Shown piece by piece: positions 1 through 8,227 of a stretch of DNA of 64,000 nucleotides; position 1 is the first letter of the stretch, and every line of letters starts with the position of its first letter. The notes beneath the pieces are model-generated. The model made no database searches, was not told where the DNA came from, and was given only the letters and a program-made list of their open reading frames with translations. The stretch comes from Comamonas endophytica (GTDB lineage Bacteria; Pseudomonadota; Gammaproteobacteria; Burkholderiales; Burkholderiaceae_C), in assembly GCF_023634805.2 (NCBI RefSeq), contig NZ_CP106881.1, positions 310,001-374,000 on the forward strand, read 5' to 3'. The position numbers and the translations under genes are program-made.

Positions 1-387
1 GTGGTCTGCGACCAGAGCGTGGCCAGCGTGGTCGGCACCGCCGAGCTGCTGCAGCAATTGCAGCAGCTTGCGGTGCCGCGCGAGCGGCTGCGGCTGATCG
101 TCGGGCGCCACGACCGGCGCCTGGAACTGAGCGCGCAGCAGATCGCGCGCCAGCTGCAGCTGCCGCTGCTGGCACAGCTGCCCGAACGCCGGCGCGAGCT
201 GGCCGAGGTCGTCAACCAGGGCCTGCTGTTTCCCGCCCAGCGCCGGCGCGAGCCCTATGTGCAGGCAGTGGCCCAGCTGGTGGACCACCTGCTGGCCGAC
301 CACCACCCGGAAACGGCGCAGCCCCGGGCTGCCTCCGCAACCCCGCTGGCGCGCCTGTTGCAACGCCTGCGAAACCACGCCCCATGA
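1..387 (+). CDS. tadZ: TadZ/CpaE-like pilus-assembly ATPase, C-terminal fragment
   Basis: The reading frame is open from the first base, so only the last 128 residues are present and the true start lies outside the window. The visible part resembles the end of a MinD/ParA-type fold as found in TadZ/CpaE: a strand with 'LRLIVGRHDRR', then the 'LSAQQIARQLQLP' helix, then 'LPERRRELAEVVNQG', which matches the usual late ParA-family lPxD...vxxAxNxG pattern. The Walker motifs would be upstream and cannot be checked. In Tad systems TadZ localises the secretion apparatus at a pole. The stop codon overlaps the tadA start in an ATGATGA, so the two are translationally coupled. The call rests partly on the unambiguous tad genes that follow. 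Confidence 0.75.
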   Translation: MVCDQSVASVVGTAELLQQLQQLAVPRERLRLIVGRHDRRLELSAQQIARQLQLPLLAQLPERRRELAEVVNQGLLFPAQRRREPYVQAVAQLVDHLLADHHPETAQPRAASATPLARLLQRLRNHAP

Positions 388-1706
388 TGACCCCGGCCTA
401 CCCTCCCGCCGCGCACGCCGGCGCTGCCGAATTCGAGAGCAGCGCGCTGTTCGCCGACCTCAAGAACAACGCCTACGAGCACCTGCTCAGCCGCATCGAG
501 GAGCTGGGTGCCGAGTTCGGCCGCTGGTCGCGCGCGGCCATCGCGCAGTTCGTCGCGCTCGAGCTCGACAGCTATATCCGGCTGCACGCCGTGCCGGTGA
601 ACGAGCAGGAAGCGCTGCAGGTGGCGAATGCGCTGACGCGCGAGCTCACGGGCCTGGGGCCGGTGCAGACGCTGCTCGACGACCCGGCCGTCGAGGACAT
701 CCTGATCAACGGCTACCAGGAGGTCTATGTGTCGCGCGGCGGCATGCTCACGCGCGAGACCTCGCATTTCAAGGACGACGAACACGTGCTGCGTATCGTG
801 CGGCGCATCCTGGCGCCGCTGGGCCGGCGCCTGGACGAATCGAGTCCGATGGTCGATGCGCGGCTGCCCGATGGCGGGCGCATCAATGTCATCATCGCGC
901 CGCTGTCCATCGACGGGCCCTCGGTGTCGATACGCAAGTTCCGCAAGGACCCGCTGACGCCGCAGGAGCTGGTCGGGCTGGGCACCTTCAGCGCCGACAT
1001 CTGCCGCATCCTGGAGATGGCGGTGCAGGCACGCTGCAACATCCTCGTCAGCGGCGGCACCAGCTCGGGCAAGACCTCGCTGCTCAACGCCCTCGCCACC
1101 TTCATCCCCAGCCGCGAGCGCATCGTCACCATCGAGGACACGGCGGAGCTGTCGCTCAACCACAGCCATGTGGTGCGGCTGGAGAGCCGCCCCGGCGGCT
1201 TCGACGGCACGGGCCATGTGAGCATCCGCGACCTGCTGGTCAACAGCCTGCGCATGCGCCCCGACCGCATCATCGTCGGCGAGGTGCGCAGCGGCGAGGT
1301 GCTCGACCTGCTGCAGGCCATGAACACCGGCCATGACGGCTCGATGGGCACCATCCACGCGAGCTCCCCGCGCGAATGCCTGTACCGCGCCGAGATGCTG
1401 GCCGGGTTCGCCGGTTTCCAGGGCAGCGAGGCCAGCCTGCGGCGCCAGATCGCCAATGCGGTGGACTTCATCGTGCAGATCGGGCGCCTGTCCAACGGCC
1501 GCCGCCGCCTCCTGTCGCTCACCGAGGTCACCGGCATGTCGGACAGCGTCGTTTCCATGCAGGAGCTCTACCGCTACGAGCCGCAGATCGGCGCCGACGG
1601 GCAGGAGATCGACCACTGGGTGTCGATGGGTATCTCGCCGCATTCACCCAAGCTGTTGAGCTGGTGGCGCTCGCAGCAGCAGGCACAGCCGGGAGGCGCG
1701 CGATGA
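384..1706 (+). CDS. tadA: TadA/CpaF-type pilus assembly ATPase
   Basis: A 440-residue secretion ATPase of the VirB11/PulE superfamily that powers Flp pilus polymerisation on the cytoplasmic side. An N-terminal domain ends near 'EDILINGYQEVYVS'. The Walker A is GGTSSGKTS (K about 230), the Asp box is TIEDTAEL, the Walker B region is IIVGEVRSGE and the His box is GHDGSMGTIHASS, all in normal order and spacing. Length is typical for TadA. The ATG overlaps the tadZ stop and the TGA overlaps the next ATG, indicating one polycistronic message. CpaF homologues are the closest alternative name. Family assignment is secure. Confidence 0.95.
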   Translation: MMTPAYPPAAHAGAAEFESSALFADLKNNAYEHLLSRIEELGAEFGRWSRAAIAQFVALELDSYIRLHAVPVNEQEALQVANALTRELTGLGPVQTLLDDPAVEDILINGYQEVYVSRGGMLTRETSHFKDDEHVLRIVRRILAPLGRRLDESSPMVDARLPDGGRINVIIAPLSIDGPSVSIRKFRKDPLTPQELVGLGTFSADICRILEMAVQARCNILVSGGTSSGKTSLLNALATFIPSRERIVTIEDTAELSLNHSHVVRLESRPGGFDGTGHVSIRDLLVNSLRMRPDRIIVGEVRSGEVLDLLQAMNTGHDGSMGTIHASSPRECLYRAEMLAGFAGFQGSEASLRRQIANAVDFIVQIGRLSNGRRRLLSLTEVTGMSDSVVSMQELYRYEPQIGADGQEIDHWVSMGISPHSPKLLSWWRSQQQAQPGGAR

Positions 1707-2671
1707 GCGCAATGGCCCCTGCGGTGCTGCTGCTGTTCGCGCTGGCCAGCGGCCTGCTGGCGCTGGCGCTGTGGCTTTTTGCCAGCGCAAGGCGCCGCAA
1801 GGCGCAGCAAGCCATCGAGAGCACGCTGCAGCGCAGCCTGGAGATCCGGCGGGAATGGCAGGCCGCAGCGCCGCCAGGCCTGCCTGGAATGCCGGCCGCG
1901 CCGACGCTGGCCGCGCGGCCCCAGGGCCGCTCGGAGATGCTGCGCCGGCTCAAGGACCGGCTGCGCTGGAAGGCCTGGGGCATGGCGCCGCGCACGCTGG
2001 GGCTGCTGGCAGTGGCAGCGCTGGCGCTGGCGCTGGGCGCGGCGCTGCAGGGCGGCGCGCTGGCCGGCGCGCTGACGCTGGCGCTGTGTCTGCCGCTGGG
2101 CAGCTTCGGTATCTGGTTGCGCCTGAGCCGGCGCCGCGCCCGCATCCTGGGCCAATTGCCGGGTTTCCTCGACAACCTGGTGCGGCTGCTGTCCATAGGC
2201 AACTCGCTGCCCGCGGCGTTCCAGTTCGCCAGCGCCAACGTGCCCCAGCCGCTGGGCGGCGCGCTGCAGCAGGCCTCGGCCGGGCTGAACGTCTCGCCCG
2301 ACCTGGGCCAGGCCATGGCGCAGCTCGAGCGCACCTGGGGGCTGGCGGAATTCGGCCTGCTGGCGGCGGTGTTCCGCATGAGCACGCGCTACGGCGGGCG
2401 CGCTGACATGGTGCTCGAGCGCGTCTCCAGCTACATCCGCGATCGGCAGTCCGCCGAACGCGAGCTGCATGCGATGTCGGCGGAAGTGCGCATGTCGGCC
2501 TGGATACTGGCACTGCTGCCGGTCGTGGTGGGCGCGATGATCATGCTGCTCAACGAGGGCTACTTCCTGCGCATGTGGCACGACAGCGCGGGCCGGCAGA
2601 TGGTGTTCATGGCCGCCGGGCTGCAGGTGTGCGGCTCGCTGCTGCTCTACCGCCTCGCGCGCCTGAGGTGA
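1703..2671 (+). CDS. tadB: TadB inner-membrane platform protein (T2SF domain)
   Basis: A 322-residue polytopic protein. There is an N-terminal hydrophobic helix (about residues 4-25), a basic cytoplasmic stretch, two helices around residues 95-135, and a type II secretion F (T2SF) domain with 'LPGFLDNLVRLLSIGNSLPAAF', followed by C-terminal helices 'MSAWILALLPVVVGAMIMLL' and one more. TadB pairs with TadC as the inner-membrane platform on which TadA acts. The start is the ATG that overlaps the tadA stop (ATGA), preceded by GGGAGG. Confidence 0.9.
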   Translation: MSAMAPAVLLLFALASGLLALALWLFASARRRKAQQAIESTLQRSLEIRREWQAAAPPGLPGMPAAPTLAARPQGRSEMLRRLKDRLRWKAWGMAPRTLGLLAVAALALALGAALQGGALAGALTLALCLPLGSFGIWLRLSRRRARILGQLPGFLDNLVRLLSIGNSLPAAFQFASANVPQPLGGALQQASAGLNVSPDLGQAMAQLERTWGLAEFGLLAAVFRMSTRYGGRADMVLERVSSYIRDRQSAERELHAMSAEVRMSAWILALLPVVVGAMIMLLNEGYFLRMWHDSAGRQMVFMAAGLQVCGSLLLYRLARLR

Positions 2672-2702
2672 CGCGCATGCACCCGCTGCACGAGGATCAG
2701 CC

Positions 2703-3695
2703 ATGACCGCCCGGCCCCTGTGGATCGCCAGCCTGGTGCTGGCCGCGCTCGGGCTGCTGCTGCTGGGCGCGGCGCTGGCCTGGCAGCTGCGCCGCTCGGC
2801 GCGGGCCGAGGCGCGCGTGGACGAGATGCTGCATGCGCGCGAGGCGGACACGGCGGTGATCGCGCCCTTTCCCATGCCGGGGGCAGCGCCACCTGCTGGC
2901 GAGGGCGGCGGCAAGGCCGAGGCGGCGCTGGCGCAGTCGGTGGCCGACAGCCTCAAGCCGCCGGCCTGGCTGGATTCGGGCCTGGCACGGGCGCTGTTTG
3001 CCGACGAGGACCGCAAGCTGATGGAGCTGGCCGGCCTGGAGATCGCGCGCGGCGGGCTGTTCTATGTCATGGCCCGCGTGGTGCTGGCGCTGCTGCTGCC
3101 GATGCTGGCGCTGCTGCTGCTGCAGCCGACCGGCCAGCGCGCGTTGCTGCTGGGATTCCTGGCCTTCGGCTGCGGCCTGATGCTGCCCAAGTGGCTGCTG
3201 CGCTCGCGCGCCACGCGCCGGCGGCGCGAGGTGGTGGAGGAGCTGCCGCTGTTCGTGGACCTGCTGCGGCTGCTGCAGGGCGTGGGACTGAGCATCGACC
3301 AGAGCCTGCAGATCCTGGCCGCGGAATTCAACAGCGTGCTGCGCGTGATCGGCGCCGAGCTGGCGCTGGCCAACCGGCTCTACGGCAGCGGCCGCACGCG
3401 CGAGCAATCGCTGCAGCGCCTGGCGCACCTGGGCGCGGACGACGACCTGAGCGCCGTCGTCAACCTGCTGGTGCAGGTCGACCGGCATGGCGGCGCGGTG
3501 CAGGAGCCGCTCAGGGAATTCAGCCTGCGCCTGCGCGAGAAGCGCCAGGCGGATTTCAAGCAGCGCATCGGCGTCATCACGGTGAAGATGACCGGCGTCA
3601 TGGTGCTGACCCTGCTGCCCGCGCTGCTGGTCATCACCGCCGGCCCGGGCTTCACGGCGGTGATCCGCTCGCTGTCATCGATTGGAGGGAGATAG
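2703..3695 (+). CDS. tadC: TadC inner-membrane platform protein (T2SF domain)
   Basis: A 330-residue protein with an N-terminal membrane helix (residues 7-27), a soluble linker, two helices (about 120-165), a T2SF domain with 'VEELPLFVDLLRLLQGVGLS', and a C-terminal helix 'TGVMVLTLLPALLVITAGPGF'. Together with TadB it forms the pilus platform. It begins 31 bases after tadB with 'GAGGATCAGCCATG' giving a plausible ribosome site. It keeps the tad gene order A-B-C. Confidence 0.9.
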   Translation: MTARPLWIASLVLAALGLLLLGAALAWQLRRSARAEARVDEMLHAREADTAVIAPFPMPGAAPPAGEGGGKAEAALAQSVADSLKPPAWLDSGLARALFADEDRKLMELAGLEIARGGLFYVMARVVLALLLPMLALLLLQPTGQRALLLGFLAFGCGLMLPKWLLRSRATRRRREVVEELPLFVDLLRLLQGVGLSIDQSLQILAAEFNSVLRVIGAELALANRLYGSGRTREQSLQRLAHLGADDDLSAVVNLLVQVDRHGGAVQEPLREFSLRLREKRQADFKQRIGVITVKMTGVMVLTLLPALLVITAGPGFTAVIRSLSSIGGR

Positions 3696-3698
3696 AAG

Positions 3699-4538
3699 AT
3701 GTTTGCCGAAGCACGCCATCCACGCCCCTGGCGCAGCAGCAGCGCGCTGGCGCTGGCCGCCGCGGCCTGGCTTCTCGCGGGCTGCGCCGCCAAGCCGCCG
3801 CAGGGCTATGGCGCCGCGCCGGAACCCGGCACGGCGCAGCAGGCGCAGCAGCAGCTGGAACAAGCCGAGCGGCTGACGCAGATCGATCCGCAGCAGACCT
3901 ACCTGAACCTGATCGCGCAGATGCAGCGGGCCAACCAGTGGTATGCCTCGCTGGCGCATGCCGACGCCTTCGAGCGCCAGTACGGCAGCAACGCGCAGAT
4001 CCGCCTGCGGCGCGCCGATGCGCTGCGCAACACCGGCCAGGCGCAGCCTGCCGAGACGGCCTACCGCGCGCTGCTGGGCGAAGCCGACCCGCAGGTGCAG
4101 GCGCGTGCCCACCGCGGGCTGGGACTGCTGTTTGCCAGCCAGCAGCGCTATGCGCCGGCGGTGGAGCAGCTCGAGCACGCGCGCCGGCTCGACCCGATCG
4201 ACGCCGACCTGCTGGCCGATCTGGCCTACACCCACATGCTCGACGGCCGGCTCGATGCCGCGGCGCTGCCCATGCTGCAGGCCGCGCAGCTGGCGCCAGC
4301 CAATGCGCGCGTGCAGCTGAACCTGGCGCTCTACTGGCTCGCCAGCGGCGCGCGCGAGCAGGCCGCGCAGCTGCTGCAGCGCCTGCGACAGCCACCGGCG
4401 GCAAATGCCTCGCCGCTGATCGACGACACCTCGCTGCAGGCCCTGCAGGTGCGGCTTGCCGCCGTCGAGCAGGCGGTGAACGCCCGCCAGCAGGCACTGG
4501 TGACCAGTCAGCATCAGCCGCGCTCCACCCTGCCTTGA
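3699..4538 (+). CDS. tadD: TadD-like TPR lipoprotein
   Basis: A 279-residue exported protein. Residues 1-28 form a signal peptide ending in the lipobox LLAGC, so it is probably an outer-membrane lipoprotein. The mature part is Ala/Gln-rich helical repeats of TPR type, for example 'RADALRNTGQAQPAETAYRA', 'HRGLGLLFASQQRYAPAVEQ' and 'ADLAYTHMLDGRLDAA'. TadD is thought to be a pilotin-like assembly factor for the RcpA secretin. A strong ribosome site (GGAGGGAGATAGAAG) precedes the ATG, three bases after tadC. Confidence 0.85.
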   Translation: MFAEARHPRPWRSSSALALAAAAWLLAGCAAKPPQGYGAAPEPGTAQQAQQQLEQAERLTQIDPQQTYLNLIAQMQRANQWYASLAHADAFERQYGSNAQIRLRRADALRNTGQAQPAETAYRALLGEADPQVQARAHRGLGLLFASQQRYAPAVEQLEHARRLDPIDADLLADLAYTHMLDGRLDAAALPMLQAAQLAPANARVQLNLALYWLASGAREQAAQLLQRLRQPPAANASPLIDDTSLQALQVRLAAVEQAVNARQQALVTSQHQPRSTLP

Positions 4539-4548
4539 GGAGATTTTC

Positions 4549-4908
4549 ATGCAAACGCGCTTTCCATCCCCTGGCCGTTGGCGGCTTCTGGCCCCCGCCC
4601 TGCTGGGCCTGGCGCTGATCGGCACGGCCCATGCCGATGCGCGCGGGAACGTCGCATTGGTCGAGACCACTCCTGCCGCGGCAATGCCCGCCAGGGCCGA
4701 CGCCGCGCCGGCGGCGCGCACTGCCCCGCGCGAGATCGGGATCGGCACGGCCACCGAGGCGCTGTGGGCGCTGCAGCGCGCCTCCCGCGGCACCCATCCG
4801 CGCCCCATCGATGGCGATCAGGCCAGCCGCAGCTACCAGCGCTACCTGAAGAGCTTCGAGACCGAGATTCCCGCGCAGTACAACACCGGGCTGGACCTGC
4901 AGAAGTAG
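4549..4908 (+). CDS. DUF3613-type small exported protein of the tad locus
   Basis: A 119-residue protein with a signal peptide (hydrophobic 'LLAPALLGLALIGTAHADA', cleavage near residue 27). The mature C-terminal half carries the pattern I recognise from DUF3613: G-x-A-T-x-x-L-x-x-L-Q near residue 62 and 'SRSYQRYLKSF' near residue 90. This family is commonly encoded between tadD and tadE in beta- and gammaproteobacteria, and its function is unknown. It follows tadD by ten bases with GGAGATTTTC as ribosome site. Assignment is from memory of the family pattern. Confidence 0.7.
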   Translation: MQTRFPSPGRWRLLAPALLGLALIGTAHADARGNVALVETTPAAAMPARADAAPAARTAPREIGIGTATEALWALQRASRGTHPRPIDGDQASRSYQRYLKSFETEIPAQYNTGLDLQK

Positions 4909-4918
4909 GCATACGGCC

Positions 4919-5455
4919 ATGCTGCGCACGCCACGCTCCTTTCGCTCCACCGCCGCGCCGTGCCGCCAGCGCGGCGTCTACGCGCTGGAGTGGGCGCTGG
5001 TGTTCGTCGTGTTCTTCATGCTGCTGTATGCGATCGTCGGTTTCGGCCTGGGCTTCCTGGTGCGCGAGTCGATGCAATGGGCAGCCGAGGATGGAGCGCG
5101 CGCCGCGCTGCAGTTCCAGGACAGCCGCGAGACGCGCCGCGCGCGCGCGCTGGAAGTCGTGCAAGGCCATCTGGCCTGGCTGCCGGGCGAGCTGCGCGCC
5201 AGCATCGACGACGGCGACAACTTCAGCTTCATGGTCTGCCGGCTGGGCGACGAAGCCAGCTGCACCGCCAGCATGGCCGCAGAGGCCATGGAATGCGATA
5301 TCGACCGCAATGCCCCCTGCATGCTGCAGCTGCGCCTGACGCTGCCCTATGCCCGGCACCCGTTCACGCCCTCGCTGACGCTGGGCCTGCTGGAGCTGGG
5401 CCTGCCCGATCTGCAGGCGCAGGCACAGCTGCTGGTCGACCAGAAGGGTTTCTGA
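4919..5455 (+). CDS. tadE: TadE-like pseudopilin
   Basis: A 178-residue protein with a short basic leader and a prepilin-type junction: 'QRG' followed by 'VYALEW', giving Gly at -1 and Glu at +5, then a single long hydrophobic helix 'ALVFVVFFMLLYAIVGFGLGF'. That is the TadE/TadF pseudopilin layout processed by the TadV peptidase. The remaining 130 residues are a soluble periplasmic domain with cysteines ('VCRLGDEASC', 'MECDIDRNAPC') that could form disulfides. The gene lies in the tad operon immediately before a second protein of the same type. Confidence 0.85.
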   Translation: MLRTPRSFRSTAAPCRQRGVYALEWALVFVVFFMLLYAIVGFGLGFLVRESMQWAAEDGARAALQFQDSRETRRARALEVVQGHLAWLPGELRASIDDGDNFSFMVCRLGDEASCTASMAAEAMECDIDRNAPCMLQLRLTLPYARHPFTPSLTLGLLELGLPDLQAQAQLLVDQKGF

Positions 5456-5456
5456 G

Positions 5457-5960
5457 ATGCCGGCCCGCCGCCTTGCCCCTTCCCCGCCCCGCTGCCTGCA
5501 ACGCGGGATCGCGGCGCTCGAGCTCGCACTGCTGGCGCTGTTCGTCATGCTGCCGATGCTGCTGGGCCTGGCGGCGTTCTGGGAAGTGCTGCAGACCCAG
5601 CAGGTGCTGGTCCGCGCCACCGGCGACGGCGCGCGCCAGGTCTCGCGCCTGCTCGACCGCCCGCGCCTGCCCATGCCCGACGGCAGCCGGCCCACGGATG
5701 CCCAGATGCTGGCGCGCGCCACCGAGCTGGCGCAGCGCTCCATCCGCGCTACCCTGCGCCACCACCTGCGAGGGGGCAGCGAAGTCGATGGCCGGCTCAC
5801 GGTGACGCTGCAGCCCACGGGCACCGGGCATTGGACGCTGGAGGCGGCCTACGCGCGTCCGGCCCTGCTGGGCACGGCGGGCGGGCTGAACTTCATCGAG
5901 CCCGAGATGCTGCGCGCGCGCAGCTTCATCAGCGCCAGCGAAATGGAGGACCCCGCATGA
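5457..5960 (+). CDS. tadF: TadE/TadF-like pseudopilin
   Basis: A 167-residue protein with the same architecture as its upstream neighbour: basic leader, 'QRG' then 'IAALELAL' (Glu at +5), and a hydrophobic helix to about residue 45. The periplasmic part lacks the cysteines of TadE. The start is one base after the tadE stop and the TGA overlaps the next gene's ATG. Position and motif support TadF; either of the two could be labelled TadE in databases. Confidence 0.82.
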   Translation: MPARRLAPSPPRCLQRGIAALELALLALFVMLPMLLGLAAFWEVLQTQQVLVRATGDGARQVSRLLDRPRLPMPDGSRPTDAQMLARATELAQRSIRATLRHHLRGGSEVDGRLTVTLQPTGTGHWTLEAAYARPALLGTAGGLNFIEPEMLRARSFISASEMEDPA

Positions 5961-8206
5961 TGTCCCGACATGTGCGCGCCAGGCGCCAGCGCGGCAGCCT
6001 GATGGTGCAGCTGGCGCTGTTTCTCTCCGTCACGCTGCTGATCCTGGGCATCGTCGATCTGGGCTATTCCTTCTATGCCAAGCGCGACCTGCAGCGCATT
6101 GCCGACCTCGCGGCCATCGAGGCGGTCCAGGGCAGCGGCGCCAACGACACGGCGGCCTGCGAGGCCGCCGGGCTGCGCAGCGTGGTGAGCAACTGGCCGG
6201 CGCCCATCGCCTCCGGCCCGCACCTGGCTGCCGAAGCCGTGCGCTGCGGCGAATGGAATGCCGCCAGGCATCCCGGGCCGCGCCATTTCCTGGCCGGTGG
6301 CGAACGCATCAATGCCGCGCAGGTGGTGCTCGAAGGCGAGTCGCCGCGCTTCGTTCCCGGGCCCTGGAGCCGCCGCGTGCGTGCCGAGGCCATTGCCCAG
6401 CGCACCGACCCGGCCAGCGCGTTCCAGGTCGGCGCGCAGCTGCTGAACCTGCAGCCCGATGCAGCGCTGGGCCGGCTGCTGACGCTGATCGGGCTCGATG
6501 TGGGCCAGCTCACGCTGCTCGATTCCGAAGGGCTGGCCAATGCGCGCATCACGCCTGCGGGCCTGCTCGAGGCGCTGGGCGTGGATCTGGGCATCGAGGG
6601 CCTGGCCGTGCTCACGGCGCAGCAGCTGGCCGATCTCAACAGCCTCACCCTGCTGCAGATCCTCGAGGCCTCGCTGGCGGTGCTTTCCGACCACACGCTC
6701 GAGGCCGGCGTGCGCGCCTCCATCGACATCATCAGGGAGCTGCGCATCGAGGGCGTGCGGCTGCTGGACACGACGGTCCCGCTGCTGGGGGATTCCAGCG
6801 CCGGCACGCATGGCATCTTCACCTTCCTGTCGCTGGGACAGAGCACTTCGCCGAATCTGGCGGCGCTCGATGCGCAGGTGAACCTGGGCGCGGTGCTCAA
6901 CACCGCGATCATGCTCGCGGCGCAGGGCCATGCGCTGCAGATCCAGGACACCTCGCTGCTGGGCAGCGTGAAGCTGGGCCTCACGGTGGTCGAGCCGCCG
7001 ACCATCGCCGTCGGCCCGCCGGGCACCACGGGCCACAGCGCGCAGGTGCGGCTGGACCTCGACATCGACTCCAGGGGCCTGCCGCTGCTGGGCAATCTGC
7101 TGGACCTGCTGGGCGTGCGCATCCGCCTGCCGATCCGGGTCGAGGGGGTCAGCGCCACCGGCACGCTGCTGGAAGACAACGGCGTGAACTGCCGCGCCCA
7201 CCCGCCCACGCTCGATATGGACGTGGCCTCGCGCATCGCCGGCATCACCATCGGCTACCCGGAGCTGGGCGCCGCGCACCCGGACAACCTGCTGATCAAG
7301 ACCCCGCTGTCGCTCGATGTGCGCGGCCCCATCAGCGTCGACGCGCTGGCCTCGCGGCAGCAGCTCGAAGGCATCGCCAAGGGCGAGTCGCAATGGACCG
7401 ACGCGCTGGGCACGCCCGGCAATCCGCTGCTGCCGGGCAACCTGCTGGATTCGCTCGCAGATGCCATCTTCCAGCTGCTGGGCGGCCTGTTTTCGCCACC
7501 GATCCTGCATTCCGGCTGGCAAGGCATGAGCACCGAAGGCTCGGCCACGGCCACCCGAGACGCGCAGATCGAGGCGCTCGCCAAACTCTATCTGGAGGAA
7601 AGCAAGTCGGGCGGCTTCTACCGCATCGATCCCGCCATCGACCTGCTGCTGCATGGCCGCGGCAGCGCCGGCGCCGACGGCTACCTGGCCAGGCTCGTGA
7701 CCAGCGATTTCAGCTTCGCCAATGCCATCCCCAGAAGCTGCCTGCTGGTCATCTGCGCCCCTGCGGAATGGAGCAGCGGCACTTTCTCGCAGGCCTTCAA
7801 GGCCTACACCAGCACCACCTACGGCGTGCTGGACCTGGTCGGCGTGAGCACCCTGGGCAATGGCTACACCAGCTGCGCCGGCCTGCTGAGCTCGCTGCTG
7901 GCCTGGAACAGCTGCGTGCTGGCGAACCTGAACAACCTGCTCAAGCAGCACCACACCCAGGTGAACCTGACCGATGCCAACGCGCTGGTCGATTCGCTGA
8001 AGAACACGGCCTCGGCGAGCGTCACCTGCAACGGCGCGCTGTGCGTGCTGCTCAAGCCGGTCCTCGATCCGCTCAAGGCGCTGCTCAACGGCGTCGGCCG
8101 GGCCATCCTGTCGCCCCTGCTGGACCAGGTGCTGGGGCTGGAGCTGGGCCGCAGCGAAGTCAGGGCGCTCGATATCAACTGCAACACCGCCGAGCTGGTG
8201 TTTTGA
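5957..8206 (+). CDS. tadG: TadG-like pilus-associated protein
   Basis: A 749-residue protein with an N-terminal Tad/TadE-like segment: 'RQRGS' then a hydrophobic helix 'MVQLALFLSVTLLILGIVDLG', followed by the characteristic 'YAKRDLQRIADLAAIEAVQG'. The rest is a large exported region rich in Leu, Ala and Asp, with paired cysteines near the C-terminus ('SCLLVICAP', 'SCAGLL', 'CNGALC'). TadG proteins are longer relatives of TadE/F of uncertain role. At the prepilin-like junction the +5 residue is Gln rather than Glu. The start was chosen because its ATG overlaps the tadF stop (ATGA) after a GGAGG. Confidence 0.85.
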   Translation: MMSRHVRARRQRGSLMVQLALFLSVTLLILGIVDLGYSFYAKRDLQRIADLAAIEAVQGSGANDTAACEAAGLRSVVSNWPAPIASGPHLAAEAVRCGEWNAARHPGPRHFLAGGERINAAQVVLEGESPRFVPGPWSRRVRAEAIAQRTDPASAFQVGAQLLNLQPDAALGRLLTLIGLDVGQLTLLDSEGLANARITPAGLLEALGVDLGIEGLAVLTAQQLADLNSLTLLQILEASLAVLSDHTLEAGVRASIDIIRELRIEGVRLLDTTVPLLGDSSAGTHGIFTFLSLGQSTSPNLAALDAQVNLGAVLNTAIMLAAQGHALQIQDTSLLGSVKLGLTVVEPPTIAVGPPGTTGHSAQVRLDLDIDSRGLPLLGNLLDLLGVRIRLPIRVEGVSATGTLLEDNGVNCRAHPPTLDMDVASRIAGITIGYPELGAAHPDNLLIKTPLSLDVRGPISVDALASRQQLEGIAKGESQWTDALGTPGNPLLPGNLLDSLADAIFQLLGGLFSPPILHSGWQGMSTEGSATATRDAQIEALAKLYLEESKSGGFYRIDPAIDLLLHGRGSAGADGYLARLVTSDFSFANAIPRSCLLVICAPAEWSSGTFSQAFKAYTSTTYGVLDLVGVSTLGNGYTSCAGLLSSLLAWNSCVLANLNNLLKQHHTQVNLTDANALVDSLKNTASASVTCNGALCVLLKPVLDPLKALLNGVGRAILSPLLDQVLGLELGRSEVRALDINCNTAELVF

Positions 8207-8227
8207 AGCAATGCGAGGAAAACCATA

